A stretch of DNA of 64,000 bases from Poecilobothrus nobilitatus (GCA_947095535.1 OX352773.1:108483450-108547449); one strand, 5' to 3'; shown: positions 46,500-57,256, numbered from the stretch's first letter. Program-made: numbers and translations. The notes: generated by a model not told the origin, from the letters alone.

Positions 46500-46980
46500 C
46501 TCTTAGATTGTGAGCTACCAAAGAGCCGAAAGCGGGAATGAGGGATGTTTAAACGGCTACCTCATCTGTGGAGGAGGAAAACAAGGCGGTATGAAAAGAT
46601 TAAGGTCAAAAGAGGATGTCACACCGCCGGGTCAGAAACAAACGCTCACCTACAGCCAGATGGCTATAGATGAGCGGATGAAATTAGTATTTATATTCAT
46701 ATTGACATAGTCGATATGAACCAACTGGACGAGCTGATAAGAGAAGAGTCTCATAGGACCCTTCTCATTAAAATTGATTGACCCTCGATAATTGGATCAA
46801 AGACGAGGCAAATAAGAGAAGGAAGGGAGAAAGTGCTATTGCGCCCAAGTTCTCGTGGAGTTTGTGTGATGCAAACATCTACAAGATTACTTGTGCGGAT
46901 AATAGCACTGTAAGCTGGTTAAAACAGACAGTCATGAACAACGCTAAGCTGAGCAAAAGGAAGGGGGAACCTCACACATA
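46500..46980 (+). pseudogene. ORF1-like fragment (DUF4780-like) of the R1-like LINE
   Basis: Two frames remain, one with TPPGQKQTLTYSQMA (46,625) and a second with WSLCDANIYKITCADNSTVS and WLKQTV (46,855-46,945). The KITCAD-xxWL pattern is like the DUF4780-type domain found in ORF1 proteins of insect LINEs. A frameshift separates the frames near 46,700. The function is presumably RNA binding; this is inferred from the family. Confidence 0.6.
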
Positions 46981-47290
46981 GGAAGTAGGTGGTGCAGTGA
47001 CAGAATAGCTGTCAAAATTGACAATAGACGCTGATCTTACCATCATTGATTCGGAGGTCAGTTCCAAAGAGGTGGCAAATGCAGTAGAGCTTGAGGGCAC
47101 ACACTCGATGAACTCCTTCGCGGAAGCATCAGGCAGGGATCCTCCTTAGCCGAAATGGAACCGACAATCCTGGAGGAAATTACTAAGACAAATACAGGCA
47201 CTCCAAGGATCGGGAAAATTAAGGATAGCAGAGGTGAAATAAACATCGCACCTAATGAAGGCGAGTAGCTGACATACCTATGAATAGGCT

Positions 47291-47916
47291 TATGATGAAA
47301 ACAATCCAACTAAATATGCACAGAAGTATCACCGCCACAGAGGTAGTGGTAATTAATGTGACACTTAATCAGGAGCCCAGTACGATGAATGACCAACGAA
47401 CAGGATAGGAAACATTTTAGGTGTTTCTATAGTTGCGACAATGGTAGGCTTAAAACTTGCATTGTAATTAGAAAAATACTAAAAGCTATTTCCATTTCTT
47501 AGCTCAATAGTAAGGATACGACCACAATACTAACAGAATGTGAGGTAGAAAGAAGCAAAGTGGCCATCATTTTGGCATCAGTGTACCTGACATACGATGA
47601 GCAAGAGTCACCGCCGACGAAAGGACTTAAGGATTTGGAAAGTTATTTAGAACTTAACGATACACACCTGATTGTGTGGGGTAGCACCAACGGCGACAAC
47701 AAAGGTAAATCACTTTTAGGATATATATGCTCAACGAATCTGTTGATTCTGAATAAAGGTAATAGTAGTAGTGTAGGAAATATAATTAAGAATGGGCATG
47801 TATCAGAGGAGGTCTCCTTCTCAGATCATTGCCATATTAGGTTTGATCTGGATTTAGGTCACACAAATAATTCCTCCTTTAGGAATTCTAGAAGAACGGA
47901 CTGGAATCAATTTTGA
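47291..47916 (+). pseudogene. Endonuclease of the R1-like LINE
   Basis: It begins MKTIQLNMHRSITATEVVV, the N-terminal strand with the conserved Asn, followed by NQEP (catalytic Glu). After frameshifts the open frame from 47,560 reads IILASVYL, then HLIVWGSTNGDNKGKSLL and SDHCHIRFDL (catalytic SDH). The WGS-RG-LL pattern is characteristic of R1-clade endonucleases. GDFN-type residues are replaced by VWGS. Confidence 0.8.
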
Positions 47917-48096
47917 TCGTGTCTTGGAGTTCAAAATTGAACTCTAAACTGGATCCAATAAATTGCAAGAACTGATGAGATGAAAGCGTCTATCCGATAC
48001 AACTCCAAAAAGAGCTTGATATCCTAAGAACAAAATTAAAGGTTATTTACAAAGCCTGTCTAAGACCATACGCCGAAAATATGGAGGGAGTCCAAA

Positions 48097-48511
48097 GTGA
48101 TCTTCCTCCCAAAACCGAATAAGACGTGGTACAGGAAAGCTAACTCCCACAGACCGACAGATACAATTCAAAGGGCAATTGACATAACCATAGATTGGGC
48201 CGAGTCAAATGGCCATAAAATGAATCCAAGCAAAACCGAAATGTGTCTCTTTAGCAGAAAAAGAGATAGTAGTCTTCCACAAGCACCACGAATAAACAAT
48301 ACACAATTAATATTTAGCAACTGTGTAAAATATCTAGGAGTATATTTGGATAAAAAACTCAGGTGGAGGAAACACCTAAATAAGAAAAAAAAAGTGATTA
48401 GAGCCCTCTGGAGCTGTAGAAGTGCAGCAGGTAAGACATGAGGCCTTTCGCCAAAAATCATGTACTGGTTATATACGTGTGTTATGCGACCTATAATAAC
48501 AAACGATTCAC
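48097..48511 (+). pseudogene. Internally deleted RT of the R1-like LINE
   Basis: The frame reads KVIFLPKPNKTWYRKANSHR (RT start) and jumps directly to AIDITIDWAESNGHKMNPSK, KYLGVYLDKKLRWRKHL and IMYWLYTCVMRP. The palm, including both catalytic blocks, is missing. The joint at about 48,158 is in frame. Confidence 0.82.
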
Positions 48512-49320
48512 TCATTCATGAGACACATATTTACAAAAACGTGCAGCTTGTGCGTTAGGCTGTTGTTTACAAGCCAGGTTTCGCTGCCATATGTCAGAAC
48601 GGTTTTCACGCATGCCCGGAATATTCATTGTTTCGTTTCTCTGGATATTTGGGAGTTCCTCCATAGCGGTTGTAGGCGTCCAAAAGCTGTCTCGCTTTCT
48701 TTAGTCTGTGTTCAACGTCTTTGTAGACCCCTCCCCCCCACTGGTACAATTATACAGCCCAGATAGCAGAAGCTGTTTTTCAGTTGGATGAGTGCCGTGT
48801 TGGTGTTATTTATCCTCATGGCTTTTGTTTTCCCCAAGTTGTCTAGGTCTTCCTCCAGGCGTACTCCAGGACTTCGAGTTAGTTTGTCAGGCCCCAAGTT
48901 ATACCACTTTTTTTTGAGCATACTTCCTTGAGGATGTTGTCTAGGATGATTGCGAAGAGAAGGGGTGAGAGTGGACATCCCTGTTTCACTCCAGGTGTTG
49001 TGGTAAAGGAACTGCTGATTTGGCTCTTGTGTAATACTGCGAGTTCGGCGTTGTCATAGAGTGCCTGGAAGAGACGGACTATTTTTTCTGGTGTGCCCCT
49101 GTCTATTAATGCTTTCCATATTGCATCTCGTTTTATTGTATCAAAGGCTTTCTTGAAGTCGATGAGGATAATATATAATGGTGATATTCAATCGATTATT
49201 CGGAGGGTGTTAGCTTGATCAACGCAACTCTTGTGCGGGCGAAAACCAGCTTGTTCATCCCGAATAATCTTTTCAAGTTTAGCCTGTATTATTCCTGCTA
49301 GGATCTTGTATATTAAGTTG
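48512..49320 (-). pseudogene. Reverse transcriptase of the RTE-like LINE
   Basis: The - strand reads DEQAGFRPHKSCVD (about 49,250), IDFKKAFDTIKRDAIW (catalytic Asp, about 49,150) and GVKQGCPLSPLLFAIILDNI (about 48,960). Frameshifted downstream parts carry YGSETWLVNNSLTHKL-like sequence near 48,560. The catalytic (Y/F)ADD box is not visible in a clean frame. Confidence 0.82.
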
Positions 49321-50010
49321 AGCAGTGCGATCCCTCTCCAGTTGTCGCAGTATTTATTTTAGGTCGTCTTTTTTTGGAAATTTCACAATTACTCCCATTT
49401 TCAATTTGGTTTCTAGTGCAACCATTGGGAAACGTCCAAGTATATTTATGGGTGTGCTTGTGAGGGAATATGGTACCAGAAATGACAAGTCCGAAGGTTT
49501 GGCACAACTCGATCAATCTGTCTTCATTATTGATCTTAATTAATAGTCAATATTTTCCCATAACATTTATTAAACTGATATTATCAGAGCCTGCTATCGC
49601 GTTTACATCACCCTTTAGTATCGCTATGTTCTTTTTGTAAATTCTCTCCAACGTGGATGTTAATTGTGTATAGAATTCTTCCTTCTTTTCTGGTTCGGCT
49701 CTTTCGGTTGGCGCGTAACTTTGTACGAAGGTAATATGGCGTATTTTGCTGCGGAATCGGGCTAGGATAATCCAGCAACCCACTCGTCTCCAGCTATCCA
49801 TGGTGCTCCTGATGTGTTTCCCGATTAAGATATCAACCCCACTTTCTCCTCCTGTATCTTTCGCGTTGAATAGCACAGTGTTCGCTAACTCCTAGGATGT
49901 TGATCTTATATGATGTCATTTCTTTTTCGATTTGGGCAAGCCTTGATGCTTTACGAAGAGTTCGGACGTTCCACTGTCCTATTCGTATTATTGTTTTCCT
50001 GCTGAAGGTC
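49313..50010 (-). pseudogene. Endonuclease of the RTE-like LINE
   Basis: It begins IRIGQWNVRTLRK. After a frameshift near 49,880 an open frame reads ESGVDILIGKHIR, FVQSYAPTERAE (the conserved YAPT strand) and ILKGDVNA (catalytic Asp-Asn pair as GDVNA). A further frame at 49,313-49,516 has FPHKHTHKYTWTFPNG and NQIE, the normal C-terminal part (KYTW-SPDG-NQID in the family). Confidence 0.85.
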
Positions 50011-50429
50011 GTTACCGGGAGATCATTTGTGTATTCGAGGCTTCTAGGTTTGTTGCAAATCTTTTTCTACTGCCCTAAGCAGGAGATTGGCCTTACTGTA
50101 GGAAAAATGTCATTTGGTCGTATCTCTGACATTAAAGCGTCTTTTGCTATGTATATATTTCTATATTATCTTTATCCGTAGTGTTTTTGAAAGCTCTATA
50201 TTGAAACCATCTATCTGTCTGTAGAGGAACGACGTCAAAGTTTTTCCCGTTAGATATCGTCGCGTTTTTGCATAACCCTGTCAGTTAGGATGCGGAGTAC
50301 ATGAAACATGTGACATTTTTATTTAACACATGCACATGTTGATATAGGTTAGGATATTTTATTGTATAATATTTGTTATTACTTTATAAAGTATTTCAGG
50401 AACATGAAATATAGGCTTTTTAATAGGAA
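50011..50429. other. 5' flank of the RTE-like LINE
   Basis: Moderately GC-rich until about 50,300, then AT-rich. It may include the LINE 5' UTR. No other feature seen. Confidence 0.4.
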
Positions 50430-50648
50430 ATTTATTTATATTATTTGTTATTAATTATTATTTTTCATTTTAGATATTATAATATAGAGTATTTATATAT
50501 TGTAATATGTAAATATTTATTATTATAATTTATTTATATTGTTTGTTATTTGTTATTAATTATTATTTTTCATTTTAGATATTAGATATTATAATGTAGA
50601 GTATTTATATATTGCGTTAGCGTTATGTAAATATTTATTATTATAATT
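50430..50648. repeat. ~110-bp tandem duplication, AT-rich
   Basis: TTGTTATTAATTATTATTTT through TATTTATATATTG and TATTTATTATTATAA occurs twice (about 50,430-50,527 and 50,528-50,648). The second copy has small insertions. Confidence 0.85.
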
Positions 50649-50651
50649 ATC

Positions 50652-50733
50652 TACCCAGCCGGGAATCGAATCCGAGACCCCTCTTTCCATTACGAAGGAA
50701 GCGGTGTCTTAACCACTACACCAATGGCTTTTT
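50652..50733 (-). pseudogene. tRNA-like sequence 2 (SINE head or tRNA pseudogene)
   Basis: On the - strand the A-box-like TGGTGTAGTGGTTAAG and the B-box-like GATTCGATTCC lie at tRNA spacing, and a D-stem GTGT/ACAC can form. Anticodon and T stems pair imperfectly, so a functional tRNA is unlikely. It shares TGGTG-AGTGGTTAAG with the sequence at 1768-1837. Confidence 0.55.
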
Positions 50734-50819
50734 CCATCAGTGTCAAAGTGACTGTAATAGCATTATTAAAGAATTAAACTAAATAAACTTTAACTACTCA
50801 GCTGCATGGTCATCTAATC

Positions 50820-51320
50820 ATCATGATCTAATTGCGTTCTCTGAGGAAGAAACAAAATTCTTCATGGAAAAAATATATGGAAACAAATTCCATACGTTTC
50901 TTGATATCTACAATAAATTTAAAATTTTATCTGATACTCTATATAAAAATTATATTGATAGAATTAAACGGCAATTTTATTCCAATTCGCAACATTTTTT
51001 TGATCTTGTCAATAGGATACGTAGGAGTGATGGTTATTCATCGGCCTTGCGATACGAAGAAACAACATCAGATAACTCGCATACTCTTTCCGAATTTTTT
51101 ATCATATTTTTCTGCAGTTGATTGTTATTATCAACCATTTATACCACCAGAACAACGTGGTTTACAAAAGGGTGGATCCCCAGTTACTGATATAACTGAA
51201 TTTTTTCTGATGTTTTAACTACTATCGAAACTAAAAAACAAGTAGATGTGGTATGTACTGATATCAGTAAGGTCTTCAATTTAGTTCCCTATAAAATTAT
51301 AGTAGATATGCTATGAGAGT
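50820..51320 (+). pseudogene. Internally deleted LINE linker-RT fragment
   Basis: The frame at 50,864-51,121 matches the jockey-type linker (FKILSDTLYKNYIDRIKRQF, FFDLVNRIRR, SALRYEETTSDN). A deletion then leads to PEQRGLQKGGSPVTDITEFF and VCTDISKVFNLVPY, the second RT block with its catalytic Asp. The same linker pattern occurs at 3556 and 22,600. Nothing follows the deletion beyond about 51,320. Confidence 0.75.
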
Positions 51321-52756
51321 TCTAGACCAAAGCTCCCATAAAAAATGTACAGGAGAGCCTTTGATGTAATTTTCAAGTTTTAGTATGAAAGAAATGAGCT
51401 TTTAGAATAGAATTTTGTATGGGAATAAATGACCTTTTAGAAAAAAAAATCTTATGAAAAAGAAAAAAATTCTTATCATAAAAAAAAAACATATTTGAAA
51501 AAGAACAGAATTAGAAAAATGTATATGTTGTATTTAGCACGCCAATACAGACTTTAAAATATCTAGAAATAAATAGAAACCAAAAATGACGTCAGGGGAT
51601 ATCTTTTGTGAATATAAAAAGAAAAACACAAAATATATACTACAAAGTTTTTTAGTTAATTTTTAATGATTTTCGATATTTATAATTTTCTTCTTTAAAT
51701 TTCTTTACAATTGTAGCTAATCGAAATAGACATAGGGAATTCGATTAAATTCAAAGTAAATAAATCTGCCCATTAATCATCGTGATCTTCTTTGAGTGAA
51801 TTAAATTGAACTAATGTTGACTCAGCATAATTCCTCAGAAACTTAATATTATACTTTATTTCCTTGTTGTACTAACATAATAATTATTCTTGCGAACTCC
51901 ATGTTCTGGTTTAAACTAAAGAAAACTAATTAAGCAGATAATTTAGTTATAAAATATGAAAATAACAAGAATTAACTAAGTCTTCTGTGGTTAGGAGTGT
52001 TAGGCTTGATAGAAATCTGTCAAGTATTAGATAAGTTTATGAATATAATATTATATTTAGATTCAATTCCAATTCTATGCTCATACCCAGAGAACATTTT
52101 GTTTTTTCTAATAATCTTATATGATCAAATGAATATGAAGAAAATCAAAATGAGTTGAAAAAGTCGATGAGAAGAAAACAAATTGAAGAGGAAATTATAT
52201 TTATTGCATCAATAGAGAATACGTATAATGAAAAAAATTAAAAATCAAAAATTGGTGATAAGCTAATTTATTTTAGAGAATTACTTGAAAGTTTAAAAAT
52301 ATATTTAGATTACATGGAAGCTTATTCAGATGGAAGAGATACGTTTTTACCGCTTTTTATGTATTTATGTTCTATTATAAGTCAAGTTAAATCTGTACAC
52401 AACAAAGAAATTTCTAATAAAACATTACTTCGTTAACCTTTAAACAAGATACATCTTAAATTACAGCGTATCAAAATAAATACACAATTTACTTTAGTTT
52501 CACAAATAGTTATATTTTTTCTCCTACTTAACGAACATTTACGTCATCATTCAGGGAGTATTAAATGCTACTACATAAAATTTTTATAATTTGTTAATCA
52601 ATTCTTTTGTAACTGAAATATGCATATGAACATAAATATTATTACATATATTTTACATAAATTTTACGAAAAAACTAAAAATTAAACAAAAATTTACATA
52701 TAAACGTACATATTATTACATATATATACATAATATGTATATATTAATTTTATAAA
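51321..52756. other. AT-rich stretch, no recognised gene
   Basis: A frame without an ATG at about 52,245-52,435 (IYFRELLESLKIYLDYMEAY) is open on the + strand but matches nothing I know. Otherwise AT-rich. Confidence 0.4.
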
Positions 52757-53060
52757 AAGCTTTTTTTTATTTCAAAAGACTCCAACAAATTAAGTGCTTT
52801 ACCTTTATTTTCCGTCTGCAAAATTTTAAAGTTTTCTATTTTACAGAAGTGATTATTTTCTATTAGGTGTTTAGATAATGATGAATCTTTCTTATTATAT
52901 TTGAAAGAACGCATATGTTCTGAAAAACGAGTTTTAAAATCGCGTCCCGTCTGACCAATATGTATACAATCACAGTCATCACAAATAGTTTTATATACTC
53001 CAGACTTAAAACATTTTTCTAATTTATCTTTATTATTAACAAATATTTTTTTAATTATTC
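52757..53060 (-). pseudogene. GIY-YIG endonuclease domain, Penelope-like
   Basis: The - strand frame is open for about 100 codons without an initiator ATG. It reads KSGVYKTICDDCDCIHIGQT (the GIY...YIG pair as GVY and HIG), then GRDFKTRFSEHMRSF (catalytic Arg and the EH pair), LSKHLIENNH and LNLLESFEI (catalytic Glu). A Cys pair in the first segment (CDDCDC) is typical of Penelope-like retroelement nucleases. In the family the domain nicks the target for reverse transcription. The Penelope RT is absent, and Polinton integrase sequence directly adjoins it upstream, so this is a broken copy. Confidence 0.82.
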
Positions 53061-53460
53061 AGGAATTATGATCAGAGGGAAACCCCAACCATTTAACTAA
53101 AATGTTATTTTCTCTAGTTTTAAGAATTTTTTTTAATAATAACACTTGTTTATTTTCAGTTTTTAACAATTCATATTCATAGAAGCTTCCTTGTATGGGT
53201 TGATCTTGATAATCTTTCAGTAATGTGTCAGGGTTAATGATTTGAACTTTTCTTATCTTCAATACTTCCGTTGTTCAATTTGGAGTGTAAGCTTTTTCAA
53301 AAACATGTTTATACTGCTTATACGAACTGAGTCACCCACTTTAAATTTAGCTGGCAGAGAAATCTTAATATGATTATAAATAGTTTCTAACAATTCATAA
53401 GCATTTTTTTTGTTTACTTCTGTTGGCTTCTTTTAAATAGTACGATGTTTAGAGTTATTG
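53040..53460 (-). pseudogene. Polinton/Maverick integrase C-terminal part
   Basis: The - strand frames read AKFKVGDSVRIS, then after a frameshift KYKHVFEKAYTPN, and from 53,262 KIRKVQIINPDTLL, YQDQPIQGSFYEYELLK and NNILVKWLGFPSDHNS. The last segment is a chromodomain-like module. This is the C-terminal order of the retrovirus-type integrases of Polinton/Maverick elements. The DDE core is missing. A stop replaces a conserved Trp near 53,275. Confidence 0.8.
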
Positions 53461-53556
53461 TATTAGTGGACTAGTTTCGAAATAATATTAGATGGATAGG
53501 GGGATGGAGGGATGGGCTGATAGAAATACCCGCAGTAATGTATGCTTGTGGTAATA

Positions 53557-53705
53557 GTCCACTAAAACACCAGTCAAATCCAGTAGCGTTTGACCCAGAA
53601 TGGGTGGCTTTCTGGTCTGCGTCTGATCCCGGAGCGGAGGCAGTGAAAGTACTTAACCCAAGGTATAAATGGGAACATTGGTACCAAAATGCAATGAACA
53701 AAACT
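53557..53705 (+). repeat. LINE 5'-end fragment shared with 15,398-15,545
   Basis: AGTCCACTAAAA through GGGAACATTG and CAAAATGCAATGAA matches 15,398-15,545 with modest divergence. The similarity starts at the same base in both copies, as expected for the 5' end of a LINE, and stops here just after the ATG region. Confidence 0.85.
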
Positions 53706-53718
53706 CAAGGATCTCAAT

Positions 53719-54015
53719 ATGAAAAGAATTCTTCACTTTGTTATGATCCCAATGAAAACCCAATTATTTAAACCCAAACATTTTATTATAAGACAACCAT
53801 ATAGTTCTCATTATCTTAACTCCAAAACTAAATGCACAAACAATTGGTTAACAAGGAATCATCATGGTTTTAAATGGTCTGATGTTGAAATAAAATTTTA
53901 TGATGTCATTAAATTTTTTAAAATTTTTATTCGCAATTACGAAAAAGTTTATGTTAAAGTGTTAGAGAAAAAAATTTGGTTTGAAGAAACATTGCGAATT
54001 TTTAATGTAATATGA
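53719..54015 (+). CDS. Unrecognised ORF, possibly Polinton-associated
   Basis: A 98-codon frame with a basic N-terminal half and NNWLTRNHHGFKWSDVEIKF, then VYVKVLEKKIWFEETL. A broken continuation to about 54,200 reads NKCLFNHVGLCAVEYVYRL. I do not recognise a family with certainty. The place between Polinton integrase and polymerase remnants suggests a Polinton cargo or structural gene; that is inference. The start codon is uncertain because the frame begins inside a LINE-derived junction. Confidence 0.35.
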   Translation: MKRILHFVMIPMKTQLFKPKHFIIRQPYSSHYLNSKTKCTNNWLTRNHHGFKWSDVEIKFYDVIKFFKIFIRNYEKVYVKVLEKKIWFEETLRIFNVI

Positions 54016-54360
54016 TCATATATATCATTTAATATGATTCTACAAGCATAAAAAAAATTGAAAATTATCATAAAGCTCATTCAAATAAATGTTTATTTAA
54101 TCATGTAGGATTATGTGCTGTGGAATATGTTTATAGATTAAGAACAATGATCTGTAAGCTAAAATTAAATAATATGATTAAAGTAGATGAACAAGATTCA
54201 ACAGGTTTTTAAAAAAAAATAAATAAAAAAATCAAAATAAAAATGAGAAACATCGGTTATTATTTTATCAAGAATTATCATCAGAAATCAAGAAATTAAA
54301 AAACAACAAAAATAAAAATATTTTAAAACAATATTGGAAATGCTTATTTAATAAAAATAT

Positions 54361-54615
54361 TTGAAGGTATTTAAAGATGTTGAAATTATGAAAGTATTAT
54401 TAGTCAAAAAAGTTTATTTCATCAATAAAGTCAGAATTGGTTCAATGGAAAGCAAAAAGTTTGAAAAACTTAGATCTTCTGAATATAGGGAGCCTTCGAA
54501 GAATCTAACATCAGCATCATGCACAATATCTTGCGTTAAATCATCATCATCAACGAATGTTAAAAATGGAAAAGAACGAGATGATAAACCATCAACTTGC
54601 TGTAAAATTTCTTAA
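54361..54615 (+). CDS. Unrecognised small ORF, lysine/serine-rich
   Basis: A possible 84-codon frame with a Cys/Ser-rich end (TSASCTISCVKSSSS). No domain recognised. The nearest ATG is at 54,388; the frame opens at TTG. It may be the remnant of the same unknown gene as the frame at 53,719. Confidence 0.25.
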   Translation: MKVFKDVEIMKVLLVKKVYFINKVRIGSMESKKFEKLRSSEYREPSKNLTSASCTISCVKSSSSTNVKNGKERDDKPSTCCKIS

Positions 54616-55109
54616 AAACTTAACTGCAAAATCTGTAAAAATTTATAAAAACTGAAATATTTAAAAAAAAATATGAATAAAAAAACAAGTTTTTAATTAA
54701 ACAAAAAAAAAATTTTTTTTTTATTAATTTTCTTCAACTACAAATTTAGTTTTTATTGAATTATTTTCTTTTGATAGAAATATAAATTTATATAAAATTT
54801 CGTTATTTGAAATTTTTCTAATTATTGCGTTTATAAATTTTGTTGTAAACTTTTCTGCGTAATTTATTGGTAAATATGTATGTATGTATGTATTTTTTTA
54901 TTAGTTTAAAAAACTTTTTACAACATAATCATATTATTTACAATTCATATTTTCCAAAATGCAAAAAGTTTAAATTTAATCCCATTTCCTTTTTTTCTTT
55001 TTTGTTTTAATTTAACAAGATTTAAGAAATTTTCAAATAACAAATTCCAATAAACTATGTATATTATTTAAACTATGATTAAAAATTTTAAATATGTAAA
55101 ACAATCCTT
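54616..55109. other. AT-rich spacer
   Basis: Long A and T runs and a TATGTATGTATG run near 54,875. No gene. Confidence 0.45.
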
Positions 55110-55728
55110 CATTGTTAAACATATAGAACAATCTTGCAAAATTTAGTTTTCGCATAACGGTAAATTTAAATACTAAATTTAAAAAAATTGTGTAATTTTG
55201 ATACTAATTTACAAATTTAAAAAAAATACCTGTCGAATGACGTTTTCTGATTGTAAAAATCTTAAGCAGAATATGAGACATATGCATTTAAAAATAGGTC
55301 TTTTTAAAAGTTTGAGGGGCTCCGTAGCTCCGAAACGGGTGGGGCTACAGAAAAAAGTTGTTAAAAATAAAATTAATATTTTTATTATATCTATCAGCAT
55401 ATAAAATTTCATGTCTCTATTTCAAAAAAAATGTGGGGATCTAAAAGTTAGGTGTTCGAGAGCTACCCGAAGTTTTGTTCGGTTCTCAACCAAAAAAATA
55501 GAGAACCTAAAAATTGTTGTAAGAATATTTTGTGTTAATTTCAAGACTCTAGCTTTCTTAGTTTTTAAGTTATCTTGTGACGGACGGACGGACAAAGCTC
55601 AATCGACTTAGAATTTTTTTCTGATCCGATCCATACCTTTAAAGGTATATCTAACTAGCTTATTTTGAGGTGTTACAAACGGAGGAGCAATTTTAATATA
55701 CCCGATCCTTATCGTACGGGTATAAAAA
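55110..55728 (-). mobile_element. Partial DINE-1/Helentron-like element, copy 2
   Basis: On the - strand it begins TTTATACCCGTACGATA at 55,728. It continues with the landmarks of the 6923-8505 copy: AGGTATGGATCGGATCAGAA, GTCCGTCCGTCC, and the TACCGTTATGCGAAA segment near 55,150. Similarity fades beyond about 55,110, so the 3' part with the hairpin is missing. Confidence 0.78.
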
Positions 55729-55944
55729 AAATATTTATAATTAGGTATGTTCTTAGAAAAAAAAATTTAGAGTGTTTTATACCCATGTATGATAAAAGAT
55801 AATGTGAAATTATTTAATATTATATGAAGTAAAAATCTTATTGAAATTAAAGTCTTCTGATACTATTTAAAAATGAATGTAAATATTTTGAATTTCTCAA
55901 AATATTTAATTAGTTATAAATATGTATATATTCAAAGAAAAATA

Positions 55945-56199
55945 ATGAAAGAATCAGAAATCATTCGAATGGGATTCAAATCTCCAAACGAATACCTAAG
56001 CAGAGAGGCACGAGGCTCAGGCAAACAATTTTCATTGTTCTACAAGCTTTATGATATAGAGGATTTAATTTTTGATAGTGGATATGAGTTTGAAGAAGCT
56101 TGTTATGATTATGCTCTTTATTATACCATGTATCGATGCAAAGGAAACAGCGGAGGAGTTCAGGGAAGAATTTGGTCCAAGTTGCATAAAAACCAATGA
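55945..56199 (+). CDS. Small intact ORF beside Polinton polymerase, unknown function
   Basis: The frame is open from 55,873, but the likely start is the Met at 55,945 (MKESEIIRMGFKSPNEYLS), giving 84 residues. The C-terminal half (YEFEEACYDYALYYTMYRCK, VQGRIWSKL) is aromatic and Cys-containing. There are no stops or frameshifts, unlike neighbouring Polinton genes. It is convergent with the polymerase B gene, whose stop lies at 56,333. I do not recognise the family. It may be a small Polinton-encoded protein. Confidence 0.45.
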   Translation: MKESEIIRMGFKSPNEYLSREARGSGKQFSLFYKLYDIEDLIFDSGYEFEEACYDYALYYTMYRCKGNSGGVQGRIWSKLHKNQ

Positions 56200-56263
56200 T
56201 AATACAATACTCACTTGTAAAAAATATAAATTAAATAAAACAAAATAAATAATTTAATAAAAT

Positions 56264-57256
56264 ACAAATTTTTGTTTTTATTGTTTATTTTATTTTTAGT
56301 TATTTTTAATTTTTAATTTAGTTATTACTCCTTTAAATGTTCGATTGAATAATGACCCCAAGGTAGTTTGTTGTAACTGCATGGATTAAATATCTTTTAT
56401 TATTAAATGGGCTAAGTAATATTTTTTTATGTGCAGTAGTAAAAAGTTTATGTTTTCTGGATTGAATATAATTTTGTTCGTGTGTGTATTCACATTTCTC
56501 ATCAAGAGCAGTTTTATAATTTTCAAATGTAATTTCTTTTTGCAAAATAACATTTATAAACCCTTAGCTTTTTTAATAGTTTGAGGTTCGCTAAGTATAT
56601 TCAAAGCATACATTTTACCTTATTCTCATCCTTCATCAATCCAGGAATTTTTTTATTAACTTGAGGCATAGCAAAAACATCTTCAATTGTTATTTCATAA
56701 ATAAGCGAATCAGTATCTGTATAACATAACTGAAAATTATCATCATATTTCTTCTGAATGTCCTCGTAATGAAACTCATACAATTTAGTTTTTGAAATAT
56801 CTAATATAATTATTCCAATATATGCTGTTTTATTAAAAATTACTTCCGTTTTTAATAATTTAATTGCAACTAAATTTTTATTGAAAATTGAACGAGAATG
56901 GAAGTTTGGTTTTGCAATCAAAGCTTCAGCCCCATAATAACCATACCAGGATGATACAAGATGAATATTTCTCCAAATACGAACATTTTACATTGTATTG
57001 CCGTAAATCGTATTGCTAAATAATTTGAAAAAAGTTTTTTCGAATTCATTTTTAGCATTTTTTCTTAAATTTGCATTTAATTCAATAAAGGGTTCCAAAC
57101 AAATAGTTTGGGAAAATTTTATTGCTCGATGAATTTTTGTTAACTTTAAACAATTATTTAAATATTGCTTGAAATTTCTATAATGGATGACATAATTTTT
57201 GTATTATTTAATGTTGCGATCATTTTCATTTCCTTAAAATTAGGAGGTGCACTTTT
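56264..57256. repeat. Direct repeat, copy 1 of the polymerase 3' segment
   Basis: It is the same as 63,008-64,000 over 993 bp, with a constant offset of 6744. By eye I found four substitutions (56,434; 56,611; 56,975; 57,064) and no indel. The second copy runs off the right edge. Confidence 0.97.

Larger units (their letters stand above)
46130..48511 (+). mobile_element. R1-clade-like LINE remnant
   Basis: GC-richer than its surroundings. It holds an ORF1-like part (46,500-46,980), an endonuclease (47,291-47,916) and a short RT part (48,097-48,511). Most of the RT palm is deleted. It meets an RTE-like LINE on the opposite strand at about 48,511. Confidence 0.8.
48512..50010 (-). mobile_element. 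RTE-clade-like LINE remnant
   Basis: On the - strand an endonuclease start (IGQWNVRTLRK, about 49,990) is followed by endonuclease body, a short linker and an RT (49,270-48,520). The order and the motifs GVKQGCPLSPLLF and EQAGFRPHKSCVDQ are typical of RTE-type elements. Frameshifts are present. The RT end is cut at the junction with the R1-like LINE. Confidence 0.82.
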
